A stretch of 64,000 nt of DNA. Origin: Aquimarina sp. MMG016 (lineage in GTDB: Bacteria; Bacteroidota; Bacteroidia; Flavobacteriales; Flavobacteriaceae). The first letter of the stretch is position 1, and each line of letters opens with the position of its first letter. The notes below the pieces were generated by a model. It was not told the DNA's origin, ran no database searches, and worked only from the letters and a program-made list of their open reading frames with translations. Shown here piece by piece: positions 1-9,646 of the stretch. The position numbers and the translations under genes were made by a program. The stretch lies in contig NZ_JAGJEA010000018.1 of assembly GCF_018100805.1 (NCBI RefSeq), positions 28,925 to 92,924 on the forward strand, read 5' to 3'.

Positions 1-1929
1 ATTGGTATTAAAGGCATCAGTGGCTACAAAACTTGCACCAACAGAAGGATAGAAAAAAGATGCATTATCAATTGGTAGTGTAGAACTCCAATCATTTCTA
101 CCGGTAACTTCTAAAAATGCATAGTTCTTATACCCCAAAGAAAATGATCCAAAAACTGAATTAGATTTAGTTTCGGCTATATCCGTAGTTACATTTTTAT
201 TAGAAAAATTGTCAATCGCAAAAAGTCCGGGAACTAATATATTTTCTCCGGTAGCTCTTGTTAACTTAAAGAAATCTGTTGCTTGGCTTAACCCCGCTGT
301 TAATCCTAAAGATACATTGGATATGATTTCATTTTTATCAAAGTTCAATAAGAAATCATAATTATTTATAGTAGTAGTTGATGTAAGATCTATCATCCCT
401 CCATTAGGTCTAACATTAAATGCGCCATCAGGTTGAAAAACAAGAGCATTAGCATTACTCTGATCTTGAGAAATACGTAAAGAAGCTAAAAGTTCATCTG
501 TAATGTTATAATCTAATTTTAGTAGCCCTAAATACCGATCCTTTTTATCGGTATTAAGTTTTGTTAATGCAGCATAATAAGGATTTTGGATAAAAGCACC
601 ATTCCAATTATTAGGTGCTCCATCCTCATTGATAAAATTATTTCTTAGTAAGGCATTAGAAATATTTCTAGGTCTAAAAGCTAGATTTTTGACCGAATTT
701 GCTTGCCCATCAGTTAGATCTGGCCTATTCTCAGCATTAGATCTGATATAATCTATTTTTCCTGTAAGTTTTAATCGCTTAGAGATATCTAATCCGGCTT
801 TGAGGCTAAAATTATGTCTGTCATACCCACTACCTGGTAAAATAGATTCATTGTCCAGATATGAATATGAAAATCGATAATTAGCTTTTTCTAACCCCTG
901 TGCCACAGCAACAGAATTAATGATGGTATATCCTAATCTATAATAATCTTTAAAATCATTATCATCGGCACTATAAGCAGCTGTTCCAACCCCATCAAAC
1001 CGTTCTCTCTGTGAGCCATCTAATCTAGGTCCCCAGCTAGTTCCTACACTTGTATCATACACCAATTCGTTAGCTCCGGTATCAAATCTACCTTGTCCAT
1101 ATTCATTTTGAAATTTAGGAGCAACTAGTATATCATCCAAAGTGATTGAAGTACTAAAATCTACCTGAACTTTTCCTGTATTTCCATTCTTGGTAGTAAT
1201 TAATACCACTCCATTAGCACCTCGATATCCATATAACGCAGTTGCATTACCACCTTTGAGAATATTAATAGATGCAATATCTTCGGCATTGATATCTGAT
1301 AAGGCGTTACCATAATCGATACCTCCATCAAAACCTCCTTGTCCTAAACCACCATTATCTACAATTACTCCATCAATGACTATTAATGGCTGATTATCTG
1401 GTGACAATGAGGCAATCCCTCTAATTACAATACTAGAAGAACCGGCGACCCCTGTACCATTTTGATTGATTTGAACACCTGTTGCCCTACCCGATAGTGC
1501 ATTGGTTACGTTTACCGTTTTTACATTACTTACATCTTCTCCTTGTACTGTTTGTATAGAATACCCTAGTTTTTTTGCTTCTCGTTTGATTCCATAAGCT
1601 GTAACCACAACATCTTCAAGTTGTTCTAGATTCTCTTCCATAGATACATCAATTATGTCTAATGTGCCGACAGTCACCGCAACTGGTGCAAGTCCTACAT
1701 AACTAAACTCCAATACTTCTCCAACAGAAGCATTAATCTCATATCGCCCATCAAAATCTGTTTGTACTCCTTTGGATGTTCCTTTTACAATAACATTAAC
1801 TCCTGGTAGTGGAACTGAAGTTTGCCCCTTAGAAGTTACTGTCCCCGAAATTGCTTTTTCCTGCGCTTTTACTTGTTCTATCATCAAAAAAGATAAAAAA
1901 ACAGAAAAAATTAAAATACTTTTTCTCAT
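1..1929 (-). CDS. SusC/RagA-family TonB-linked outer membrane protein, partial (C-terminus off the left edge)
   Basis: 643 codons are visible with no stop, so the protein runs off the window. It starts at the ATG at 1929. Residues 1-23 form a signal peptide (MRKSILIFSVF... ending KAQ). Then come a carboxypeptidase-regulatory-like beta domain (about 25-110; motifs PLPGVNVIVKGT, GVQTDFDGRY), the SusC transition motif (VVVTAYGIKREAKKLGYS) and a TonB plug (about 120-235; GVQINQNGTG, IVIRGIASLS, PLIVIDGVIVDN, INILKGGNATALYGYRGANG, VVLITTK). The rest is start of the barrel. Such proteins form outer-membrane importers for oligosaccharides or peptides, with a SusD lipoprotein normally encoded just downstream, here outside the window. 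It lacks the STN domain used for anti-sigma signalling. It is divergent from the LytS/LytTR genes. Substrate is unknown. Confidence 0.95.
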   Translation of the reverse strand, partial: MRKSILIFSVFLSFLMIEQVKAQEKAISGTVTSKGQTSVPLPGVNVIVKGTSKGVQTDFDGRYEINASVGEVLEFSYVGLAPVAVTVGTLDIIDVSMEENLEQLEDVVVTAYGIKREAKKLGYSIQTVQGEDVSNVKTVNVTNALSGRATGVQINQNGTGVAGSSSIVIRGIASLSPDNQPLIVIDGVIVDNGGLGQGGFDGGIDYGNALSDINAEDIASINILKGGNATALYGYRGANGVVLITTKNGNTGKVQVDFSTSITLDDILVAPKFQNEYGQGRFDTGANELVYDTSVGTSWGPRLDGSQRERFDGVGTAAYSADDNDFKDYYRLGYTIINSVAVAQGLEKANYRFSYSYLDNESILPGSGYDRHNFSLKAGLDISKRLKLTGKIDYIRSNAENRPDLTDGQANSVKNLAFRPRNISNALLRNNFINEDGAPNNWNGAFIQNPYYAALTKLNTDKKDRYLGLLKLDYNITDELLASLRISQDQSNANALVFQPDGAFNVRPNGGMIDLTSTTTINNYDFLLNFDKNEIISNVSLGLTAGLSQATDFFKLTRATGENILVPGLFAIDNFSNKNVTTDIAETKSNSVFGSFSLGYKNYAFLEVTGRNDWSSTLPIDNASFFYPSVGASFVATDAFNTN

Positions 1930-2168
1930 TTAAATTAAGATTGATTTGTTGATTTATTGAGTTTTAAAGGTTTCAGGAATAAATGTTAAAAAGAAATTAA
2001 ATATCTAAACAACATAAAAAAAACAACAAACAACATGTTTCAACATACTAACGTTTTTCTTAAAAACAACATTTTAAAATATTATGACAAGTATTTTGTT
2101 TTTGATTAAAAAAACACATAATTTTTTCACGTTTTTTAACAATTTATCATAAAAAACAATAAAACACT

Positions 2169-3218
2169 ATGTCTAACAGAATACTAAAATCTGATACTTA
2201 CCAAATCCCAGTGAGGTACCATTTTATCTTTTGGACGGGGTATTTTTTGATTAACTTTATTCGCTGGGGAAGCTACTTTGATGATTATGTATATTCTTTA
2301 AAGTCTAATATTGTAGAATTTAGTTTACATATTATTATTACTTATTTTCATATATACTACCTCATTCCCAGACTAGTACTAAAAAAGAAAATAGCCTTAT
2401 ATTTTGTTGCTATTATTGGTACACTCGCATTAGTATATGTGGCAAGAACGTGGCTTAATTTATTATTAGTTACCAGCAATATCTGGCCTGAAGCTATTGG
2501 AAATCAAAAGGCGTTTAGTTTCAATCATATTGTTGCAGTTACTATTGGGGAGATATATGTTGTGGCATTAGTCACCGCAATAAAGTTAACCATAGATTGG
2601 ATTGCAGAAAGAAAAAAAAATGCATCACTTAAGCAATTACAGCTTCAAACAGAGTTAAAATATCTTAAGTCACAAATACAACCTCATTTTTTCTTTAATA
2701 CCTTAAACAGTTTATACTACCTTACTATGGAAAAGTCTGAAAAAGCTCCTGATGTAGTTTTAAAACTGTCCGAGATTATGCAGTATGTTTTATATGATGT
2801 AAAAGAACCCCAAATAGGTTTATTAAATGAGATCAATTATATCCAAAGCTATCTGGAACTAGAGCGTTTAAGACATGGAGAGAAGGTTACATCAGAAATA
2901 CAAATCAAAGGTAACATTGACGATATAGTGATTCCTCCATTATTGTTATTACCTTTTATCGAAAACTGTTTTAAACATGGAAGTAAAAACAATGACTCGG
3001 TAGCACTGGATATTCATTTTGAAAATGCAAAAGATGAAGAACTTATATTTACTGCTAAAAACAATTTCAATACTAATAATACCAATGAAAAAAAACACGG
3101 AATAGGAATCGAAAATGTAAGAAGGCGCCTGGAGTTATTATATAAAAATAATTACTCTTTAGAAACCAAAATTATAGATAACACATTTAATGTGTTGCTA
3201 AAAATCCCTTTATTATGA
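2169..3218 (+). CDS. LytS/YehU-type sensor histidine kinase
   Basis: 349 aa. Four hydrophobic segments span about residues 15-150. They are followed by a short coiled linker and a His_kinase (PF06580) domain with the phospho-acceptor motif QIQPHFFFNTLNSL and an HATPase with N-box FIENCFKHG and GIGIENVRRRLELLY. The stop overlaps the start of the LytTR regulator by 4 bp (ATGA), so the two form a translationally coupled two-component system. The kinase would autophosphorylate and transfer to that partner. The stimulus is unknown. There is no periplasmic domain of size, so sensing is probably within the membrane. Its position between a SusC-like gene and a symporter suggests control of one or both (inference). 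Confidence 0.93.
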   Translation: MSNRILKSDTYQIPVRYHFIFWTGYFLINFIRWGSYFDDYVYSLKSNIVEFSLHIIITYFHIYYLIPRLVLKKKIALYFVAIIGTLALVYVARTWLNLLLVTSNIWPEAIGNQKAFSFNHIVAVTIGEIYVVALVTAIKLTIDWIAERKKNASLKQLQLQTELKYLKSQIQPHFFFNTLNSLYYLTMEKSEKAPDVVLKLSEIMQYVLYDVKEPQIGLLNEINYIQSYLELERLRHGEKVTSEIQIKGNIDDIVIPPLLLLPFIENCFKHGSKNNDSVALDIHFENAKDEELIFTAKNNFNTNNTNEKKHGIGIENVRRRLELLYKNNYSLETKIIDNTFNVLLKIPLL

Positions 3219-3937
3219 CGACTACATGCATAATTATAGATGATGAACCCTTCGCTATAAAGATCATTGAATCACATCTGGCTTCTTTTAAAAACATTGA
3301 ACTCCGGGGTTCATTTAGTAACCCAATAGAAGCTCTGGAAATACTGGAAGAAGGTAATATAGATGCTGTTTTTTTAGACATTAATATGCCTGGAATGAAC
3401 GGATTAGACTTTATAAAAAACAGTATGCACGATTACCAGATTATTATCACTACTGCATACAGAGAATATGCAGTAGAAAGTTTTGAACTGGATGTACTGG
3501 ATTATTTGGTAAAACCTATACCATTTAACCGTTTTCTAAAAACCATAAATAAACTAAATCAAACTATCAATCAAAACCAATCTAAAAATGGTCAATACTC
3601 CAATAAAGAACCTTTTATTTTCTTAAAAGTTGATAAAAAACTAGTCAAAATCCTTCTTAAAGATATCTTATATATTGAGAGTCTTAAAGATTATATTAAG
3701 GTGATTACTGTACAAGGCAAATATCTTGTGCATAAATCATTAACGGGTATCACAGAAGAATTACCAAGTTCTAATTTTATTCGGGTACACCGGTCCTACA
3801 CCATTGCCATAGATAAAATTAAATCTGTAGAAGGTAATCTGATAGAAATAGATGCTAATAGAATTCCTATTGGACGTAACTATGTAAAACTCGTAAAGGA
3901 AATCATTTTTAGTAACAACAAAGACATTCACATTTAA
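3215..3937 (+). CDS. LytTR-family response regulator
   Basis: 240 aa. An N-terminal receiver domain has the acidic pair IIDDE, the phospho-acceptor D55 in VFLDINMPG and the conserved lysine in YLVKPIPF. A C-terminal LytTR DNA-binding domain covers about 135-235 (LVKILLKDILYIESLKDY, FIRVHRSYTIAIDKI, IPIGRNY). It overlaps the upstream kinase gene by 4 bp and lies 14 bp before the symporter gene, so the three are likely co-transcribed. LytTR proteins bind paired short direct repeats in promoters. I could not identify its operator here. Confidence 0.94.
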   Translation: MTTTCIIIDDEPFAIKIIESHLASFKNIELRGSFSNPIEALEILEEGNIDAVFLDINMPGMNGLDFIKNSMHDYQIIITTAYREYAVESFELDVLDYLVKPIPFNRFLKTINKLNQTINQNQSKNGQYSNKEPFIFLKVDKKLVKILLKDILYIESLKDYIKVITVQGKYLVHKSLTGITEELPSSNFIRVHRSYTIAIDKIKSVEGNLIEIDANRIPIGRNYVKLVKEIIFSNNKDIHI

Positions 3938-3951
3938 AAACAATCATTTTA

Positions 3952-5892
3952 ATGATCACACTATCAACTCTAGATCTCATTCTTATTTTTTCTTTTTTTG
4001 CTATCACTTTAATCATAGGTATTTGGGTTTCCAAAACATCCGGAAAAAATACCAGCGAATTCTTCTTGTCCGGTAGAAATATGCCTTGGTGGCTCTTAGG
4101 GCTATCTATGGTAGCCACAACATTTTCTACGGATACTCCTAATCTCGTAACGGACATTGTTCGCAAAGGAGGGGTTTCAGGAAATTGGGCTTGGTGGGCT
4201 TTCTTAATCACAGGATTATTAACGGTATTTGTGTATGCAAAACTCTGGAGAAAATCTAATGTGAATACTGATATCGAATTTTATGATCTTCGTTATGGAG
4301 GTAAGCCCGCACATTTCTTGAGAGGTTTCAGAGCAGTATATCTAGGAGTTATTTTTAATATACTGGCAATGTCTGGTGTAACACTAGCAGCAATCAAAAT
4401 AGGACAAGTAATGTTGGGATTAACCGCTTTAGAAACCGTAGGGATTGCTTCTGTAGTCACAGTTATTTTTAGTGCAGTAGGAGGTTTTAAAGGTGTGGTG
4501 TATACTGATTTTGTATTATTCTTTACAGCATTGATTGGTGCTATTGGAGCCGCATATTATATTGTTAACTTACCAGAAGTTGATGGTGTTGCTAATTTAA
4601 TTACACATCCACAGGTAGCAGATAAGATTTCTTTACTTCCTGATTTCAACAACACAGAATTGTTGATCACATTATTGATCATACCTTTAGCTGTGCAATG
4701 GTGGAGTTCTTGGTATCCTGGAGCTGAACCTGGTGGTGGTGGATATATCGCTCAGCGAATGCTTGCAGCTAAAGATGAGAACCATGCTATTGGCGCTACC
4801 TTTTTCTTTAACATCATGCATTATGCAATACGCCCGTGGCCTTGGATTTTAGTTGCATTAGCTTCATTGGTACTGTATCCTATGGATGATACAAATACCA
4901 TGGAAGCCGCTAAGTACAACTATATCGAAATGCAGAAAGTGGCAGAAACCAGAGAACTTAGTGATACAGAACAAGAACAATTCGATGCATATTATTTTGC
5001 TTCAGAAGGACTTACCGCTATTCGCAAAGCTTTTCCAGAAGATAAAGTGCAAAAAGATAAAATCGGTCACGACCTGGCATATTCTGCAATGCTAACACGA
5101 TTACCATCAGGATTATTAGGTATTGTACTAGCTTCATTAATAGCAGCATTTATGTCCACAATATCGACACATCTCAACTGGGGTTCTTCTTATATCGTTA
5201 ATGATTTTTATACGCAACAGGTCAATAAAAATGCTTCAGAAAAGGAACTGGTGATGGTTGGTAGAATTTCTACTGCTATTTTGATGGTATTAAGTGCTGT
5301 CCTAGCGTTACTACTCACCAATGCCAAACAGATATTTGACTATATCATTATGTTTGGTGCCGGTACAGGACTCATTTTTATACTTAGATGGTTTTGGTGG
5401 CGTATTAATGCCTGGAGTGAAATCTCTGCTATGTTCGCCTCTGGTATTGTCTCCATTATTTTTAACCTAGATTCTGTAAACCTGGCTCTATTTCAGGAAG
5501 GAATGCTTCCGGGTTGGTCAAAATACCCTATTGTTGTAGGCATTACTACCATCATATGGCTTACAGTCACTTTTTTAACGAAACCCGAAGATGATAACAT
5601 CTTATTCGATTTCTATAAAAAAATTCAGCCTGGTGGCCCGGGGTGGAAAACGATCCTCCAAAGTGCAGAAAAACAGCAGATCAATATCAAAACAGATTTT
5701 AGTCAATGGAGTGTTCCTTCCGGAATTCTGGCTATGTTAGTAGGTTGTGTATTGATCTATGGGGTGCTTTTTGCGGCAGGATATTGGATCTACGGCGAAT
5801 ATACATTTGCAACAATTTTAACTATAGTTGTCATTACAGCTACATACATTTTAAGTAAGTTGTGGAAAAAGATCAGAAGTAGTATTTTGTAA
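3952..5892 (+). CDS. Sodium:solute symporter (SSS family)
   Basis: 646 aa inner-membrane protein with more than a dozen hydrophobic segments. N-terminal SSS signatures are FFAITLIIGIWVSK, SEFFLSGRNMPWWLLGLSM and VATTFSTDTPNLV, where the Na+-site serine/threonines of the family lie. The segment SLIAAFMSTISTHLNWGSSY is the family's sodium-binding region of the second repeat. A soluble insertion near 310-375 is charged. It would import a small organic solute with Na+. The family covers sugars, amino acids, nucleosides and sialic acid, so the substrate cannot be named. Context (two-component genes 14 bp upstream, then peptidase, arginase-like and nitrilase genes) favours a nitrogenous solute (inference). 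Confidence 0.93.
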   Translation: MITLSTLDLILIFSFFAITLIIGIWVSKTSGKNTSEFFLSGRNMPWWLLGLSMVATTFSTDTPNLVTDIVRKGGVSGNWAWWAFLITGLLTVFVYAKLWRKSNVNTDIEFYDLRYGGKPAHFLRGFRAVYLGVIFNILAMSGVTLAAIKIGQVMLGLTALETVGIASVVTVIFSAVGGFKGVVYTDFVLFFTALIGAIGAAYYIVNLPEVDGVANLITHPQVADKISLLPDFNNTELLITLLIIPLAVQWWSSWYPGAEPGGGGYIAQRMLAAKDENHAIGATFFFNIMHYAIRPWPWILVALASLVLYPMDDTNTMEAAKYNYIEMQKVAETRELSDTEQEQFDAYYFASEGLTAIRKAFPEDKVQKDKIGHDLAYSAMLTRLPSGLLGIVLASLIAAFMSTISTHLNWGSSYIVNDFYTQQVNKNASEKELVMVGRISTAILMVLSAVLALLLTNAKQIFDYIIMFGAGTGLIFILRWFWWRINAWSEISAMFASGIVSIIFNLDSVNLALFQEGMLPGWSKYPIVVGITTIIWLTVTFLTKPEDDNILFDFYKKIQPGGPGWKTILQSAEKQQINIKTDFSQWSVPSGILAMLVGCVLIYGVLFAAGYWIYGEYTFATILTIVVITATYILSKLWKKIRSSIL

Positions 5893-6003
5893 ACTATAAA
5901 ACTAGTAGATTTCATATACAAGTATATATCGAGGGTGTAAAGTCACGTATCAGGAATTATATATACATTAGCATCAATACTATAGTTTGATAAAATACAA
6001 TAC

Positions 6004-7626
6004 ATGAACAGATTAATCTATTTTGTACTATTTACATTTTCAATAGTACAGGCCTGTGCGCAAGAAAAACAATTTACCCTTCAAGATACCTTAAGAGGCT
6101 CAATCACTCCGGAACGTGAATGGTGGGATCTTACTTATTATCATTTAGATATTGCGGTCCATCCAGATAAAAAGACTATAGCAGGAAAGAATACTATACA
6201 ATATAAAGTATTAAAAAATCATAAGGTAATGCAAATTGACTTGCAACCTCCTTTAAAGATTGAAAAAGTACTACAAGATGGAAAAGAACTGAATGTGAAT
6301 TCTGAGGGAAATGCTCATTTTATAACATTGCAGAAACCCCAAAAGAAAGATGAAATCAACACAGTCGAAGTATATTACAGCGGAAAACCAAAACCTGCCA
6401 AAAAAGCGCCCTGGGATGGTGGAATCTCTTGGAAAAAAGATGAAAATGGTAAACATTTTGTGGCTTCTTCATGCCAGGGATTAGGGGCTAGCGTCTGGTG
6501 GCCTAATAAAGATCATATGTATGATGAAGTAGATAGTATGCTAGTTAGTGTTAATGTCCCTAAAGATCTGATGAATGTTTCTAACGGAAGACTTCGCAAA
6601 GTAGAAGAAAAAAATAATGACACAAAAACCTATCATTGGTTTGTGAGTAATCCTATCAATAATTATGGTGTAAATATCAATATTGGAGATTATGTCCATT
6701 TTGGAGAACAATACGAAGGAGAAAAAGGAACTCTGGATATGGATTATTACGTATTAAAGTATAATTTAGATAAGGCTAAAAAACAGTTCAAAGATGCTCC
6801 TAAAATGATGAAAGCATTCGAGCACTGGTTTGGCCCATACCCTTTTTATGAAGATAGCTTTAAATTGGTAGAAGTTCCTTATTTAGGAATGGAACATCAA
6901 AGTTCTGTGACTTATGGTAATGGGTATGTTAACGGATATAGAGGTTTTGACCTTTCGGGTTCCGGATGGGGAATGAAGTTTGATTTTATTATTATTCACG
7001 AAGCTGGACACGAATGGTTCGCTAACAACATTACCTATAAAGATGCCGCAGATATGTGGATACACGAAGGTTTTACTGCATATTCTGAAAACCTGTTTCT
7101 TGATTATTATTACGGAAAAAAAGCTGCTTCTGAATACGTAATCGGTACCCGACAGGGCATTCAAAACGATCGCCCAATAATCGGAATTTATGATGTCAAT
7201 CACGAAGGTTCAGGAGATATGTACTATAAAGGAGCTAATATGCTTCATACATTACGTCAGTTGATCGAAGATGATGAAAAATGGCGTTCGATCCTAAAAG
7301 GAATGAATAAGGATTTCTATCACCAAACCGTTACTACTAAGCAAATTGAAGATTATATAAGTAAACATAGCCGAATTGATCTTACTGAATTCTTTAATCA
7401 ATATCTCAGAGATACGAGAATTCCAACCTTAGAATATAGTTTCAAAAATGGGAAACTGAAATATCGTTATACGAATATCATAGAAAAATTCGACGCGCCG
7501 GTAAGGATTCTCATAGATGACAAAGCAGAATGGATTCAGCCCAATGCCGAATGGCAAACCAAAAAATTCAAAGGAGATAAAATAACTGTAGACCCTAACT
7601 TTTATATAAATATAAAAGCATTATAA
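6004..7626 (+). CDS. Exported M1-family zinc metallopeptidase
   Basis: 540 aa with a signal peptide (residues 1-20, ending in CAQ). The N-terminal beta domain is followed by a gluzincin catalytic domain with the full zinc motif H332-E333-A-G-H336 and the third ligand E355 (MWIHEGF, 18 residues after the second His). The GAMEN-like exopeptidase motif reads GMEHQ at 295-299. It likely removes N-terminal residues from peptides in the periplasm or outside the cell. It is shorter than classical aminopeptidase N because it lacks the long C-terminal helical domain. Its last base overlaps the next gene's start (7626), so it is tightly coupled to the arginase-like gene. Confidence 0.93.
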   Translation: MNRLIYFVLFTFSIVQACAQEKQFTLQDTLRGSITPEREWWDLTYYHLDIAVHPDKKTIAGKNTIQYKVLKNHKVMQIDLQPPLKIEKVLQDGKELNVNSEGNAHFITLQKPQKKDEINTVEVYYSGKPKPAKKAPWDGGISWKKDENGKHFVASSCQGLGASVWWPNKDHMYDEVDSMLVSVNVPKDLMNVSNGRLRKVEEKNNDTKTYHWFVSNPINNYGVNINIGDYVHFGEQYEGEKGTLDMDYYVLKYNLDKAKKQFKDAPKMMKAFEHWFGPYPFYEDSFKLVEVPYLGMEHQSSVTYGNGYVNGYRGFDLSGSGWGMKFDFIIIHEAGHEWFANNITYKDAADMWIHEGFTAYSENLFLDYYYGKKAASEYVIGTRQGIQNDRPIIGIYDVNHEGSGDMYYKGANMLHTLRQLIEDDEKWRSILKGMNKDFYHQTVTTKQIEDYISKHSRIDLTEFFNQYLRDTRIPTLEYSFKNGKLKYRYTNIIEKFDAPVRILIDDKAEWIQPNAEWQTKKFKGDKITVDPNFYINIKAL

Positions 7627-8438
7627 TGAAAATCTATTTCCCACAATGGCAGGGTTCAGGAACCGGAACAACTATTGAATCAGGAGCTAAAACTATTTTA
7701 GACTTTGTTAACGATCCTAAATTTATACATATTCCTCTTTCTGAACTTCCGGCAGGCGAAAATGGAGAAAGGAAATACGATATTAATAACTATGATGCCA
7801 TTACTGAACAGCTTTCCCGATTAAAAAATCATATCAAAAGCTCACAACCGGAAACCATACAAACTATTGGTGGTGATTGCGGACTCGAGATTGTTCCAGT
7901 GTCTTATCTTAATAAAAAGTATCCTAACCTAGGAGTAATTTGGTTTGATGCACACGCAGATATTAATAAACCCTGTGATTCCCCTAGTTGTAATTTTCAT
8001 GGTATGCCACTCAGAACATTATTAGGTGAAGGAGAAAAAAAGATGCATCCCCTACTCTTTTCTAAAATCAAAGCATCACAGATTCATTATGCAGGACTTC
8101 GAGATATTGATGAAACAGAACAATTGAGAATTACTGAAGGCCATATTTATGCCCCTCTTACACTATCCATAGAGCATTTGGTAAAAACATTAAAGGATAA
8201 AAATATAAAGCACCTATATCTGCACTTTGATTTTGACTGTCTCGAACCAAACGATTATGATAAAACCTATTATAAAGTTCCTAACGGTTTACATATCAAA
8301 GAAGCTGAAAATTGTATTAAAGCGTTAAAGGATAACTTCACTATCGTTGGAAGTAGCGTTTTAGAATCAATAACCACTATTCCATCAGAATTAAATCCAA
8401 TATCAAGTATTATTCATCTATTAATGAAAAACTTATAG
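7626..8438 (+). CDS. Arginase/agmatinase-superfamily hydrolase
   Basis: 270 aa ureohydrolase-fold protein. The family motifs are present as IGGDCGLE (82-88), WFDAHADIN (107-114), FHGMPLR (124-130) and HFDFDCLEPND (200-210). In classical arginases the first motif is GGDHS and its His binds manganese. Here that residue is Cys85, while D108, H110, D112, D202 and D204 are kept, so one metal site may be altered. It may hydrolyse a guanidino or formimino compound. The substrate cannot be read from sequence. No signal peptide, so cytoplasmic. It overlaps the M1 peptidase gene by one base and is followed 2 bp later by the nitrilase. Confidence 0.88.
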   Translation: MKIYFPQWQGSGTGTTIESGAKTILDFVNDPKFIHIPLSELPAGENGERKYDINNYDAITEQLSRLKNHIKSSQPETIQTIGGDCGLEIVPVSYLNKKYPNLGVIWFDAHADINKPCDSPSCNFHGMPLRTLLGEGEKKMHPLLFSKIKASQIHYAGLRDIDETEQLRITEGHIYAPLTLSIEHLVKTLKDKNIKHLYLHFDFDCLEPNDYDKTYYKVPNGLHIKEAENCIKALKDNFTIVGSSVLESITTIPSELNPISSIIHLLMKNL

Positions 8439-8440
8439 TT

Positions 8441-9364
8441 ATGAAGGTCAAAGTAGGTGTAGTCCAGGAAAGCCCTGTGTTTTTTGATAAAGAAAAAACA
8501 ATACAGAAAATTGAAGATGTAGTCGCTACGTATTCTAAAGAAGGTTGTGAGCTATTGGTATTTCCAGAATCTTTTATTCCTGGTTATCCCAGAGGTTTTA
8601 ATTTTGGAGCAACCGTGGGAAGTAGAACTAATGAAGGGAGAGCAATTTATAACACCTACTATAAAAACAGTATTGATCTACAAAGTAATGATCTTAAACG
8701 ATTAGAAAAACTTTCTAAATCACAAAATATATATCTAGTCATCGGAGCTACAGAAAAACAAGGCACCAATGGCAGTTTGTATTGCTCGATGCTCTATATT
8801 TCTCCTACTGATGGTCTTCTGGGAGTACATAGAAAAATAAAACCTACCGGAACAGAACGCATTATATGGGCTGAAGCATCTGGCGAATCTTTAGTAACCT
8901 TTAACACTAAAATTGGAAAACTTGGAGGACTCATTTGTTGGGAAAACTATATGCCATTGGCACGCATGTCAATGTATCATAAAGGTGTAGAAATCTATAT
9001 TGCCCCTACGGCTGATTCCAGAGAGGAATGGACCGCCACCATGAAACATATTGCTTTAGAAGGCAGATGTTTTGTTTTAGGATGCAATCAATATTATACC
9101 AAATCTATGTATCCCGAACAATACCAAGCATTAGTCAAAGACGAATCAGAGGATATATGTCCTGGAGGAAGTATTATTGTTTCCCCAATGGGCAAAGTAA
9201 TTGCTGGACCTTTATTTGATCAATCTGGAGTATTAATCACAGAATTAGATCTAGATGAAATCAATCGTAGTAAACTAGATTTTGATGTTATTGGTCATTA
9301 TGCGCGAAATGATATATTTGATTTTAAAGTAAAAGACCAACCTGAAACCTTAAAACTAACTTAA
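8441..9364 (+). CDS. Nitrilase-type carbon-nitrogen hydrolase
   Basis: 307 aa, cytoplasmic, one CN_hydrolase domain. The catalytic triad can be placed as E43 (FPESFIPGYPRG), K132 (HRKIKPTGTER) and C166 (GGLICWENYMPLAR). The motifs IPGYPRG, the Glu-Arg after the lysine motif and CWENYMP are those of true nitrilases (nitrile to carboxylate plus ammonia) rather than of amidase or NAD-synthetase branches. This assignment is by motif similarity. It lies 2 bp after the arginase-like gene and appears to end the operon. Together they suggest processing of nitrogen-rich small molecules taken up by the upstream symporter. Confidence 0.9.
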   Translation: MKVKVGVVQESPVFFDKEKTIQKIEDVVATYSKEGCELLVFPESFIPGYPRGFNFGATVGSRTNEGRAIYNTYYKNSIDLQSNDLKRLEKLSKSQNIYLVIGATEKQGTNGSLYCSMLYISPTDGLLGVHRKIKPTGTERIIWAEASGESLVTFNTKIGKLGGLICWENYMPLARMSMYHKGVEIYIAPTADSREEWTATMKHIALEGRCFVLGCNQYYTKSMYPEQYQALVKDESEDICPGGSIIVSPMGKVIAGPLFDQSGVLITELDLDEINRSKLDFDVIGHYARNDIFDFKVKDQPETLKLT

Positions 9365-9452
9365 TATTCAAAACATTTAAGAAAAATTTCAAAATTGACT
9401 AAGCGATAATAAACTACTTTAGGTAAAAATTTGCTATTCAAAAAGTCGTATC

Positions 9453-9620
9453 ATGTTTGGATTATTTAAGAAAAAATCAAAAAAAGAAGTACTCACCAAA
9501 AAGTATCAACAGCTAATGGAAGAGTCTTATAAACTATCTCACACCAACCGAAAAGCAAGTGATGATAAAAGTGCAGAAGCAGAAGAAATTATGAAGCAGA
9601 TAGAAACTATAGAAGACTGA
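9453..9620 (+). CDS. Lacal_2735-type small conserved protein
   Basis: 55 aa: MFGLFKKKSKKEVLTKKYQQ at the start, then a helical stretch with SHTNRKASDDKSAEAEEI and acidic C-terminus. This pattern (MFGLFKKK..., SYxLSxTNRKASDxKxAEAEEI) matches the short protein widely conserved in Flavobacteriia and annotated as Lacal_2735 family. Function unknown. No signal peptide, highly charged, probably a single amphipathic helix hairpin. It is a stand-alone gene 88 bp after the nitrilase and 26 bp before the CIA30 gene. Confidence 0.8.
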   Translation: MFGLFKKKSKKEVLTKKYQQLMEESYKLSHTNRKASDDKSAEAEEIMKQIETIED

Positions 9621-9646
9621 CTTTACAAACTTTATGATTAACAAAA

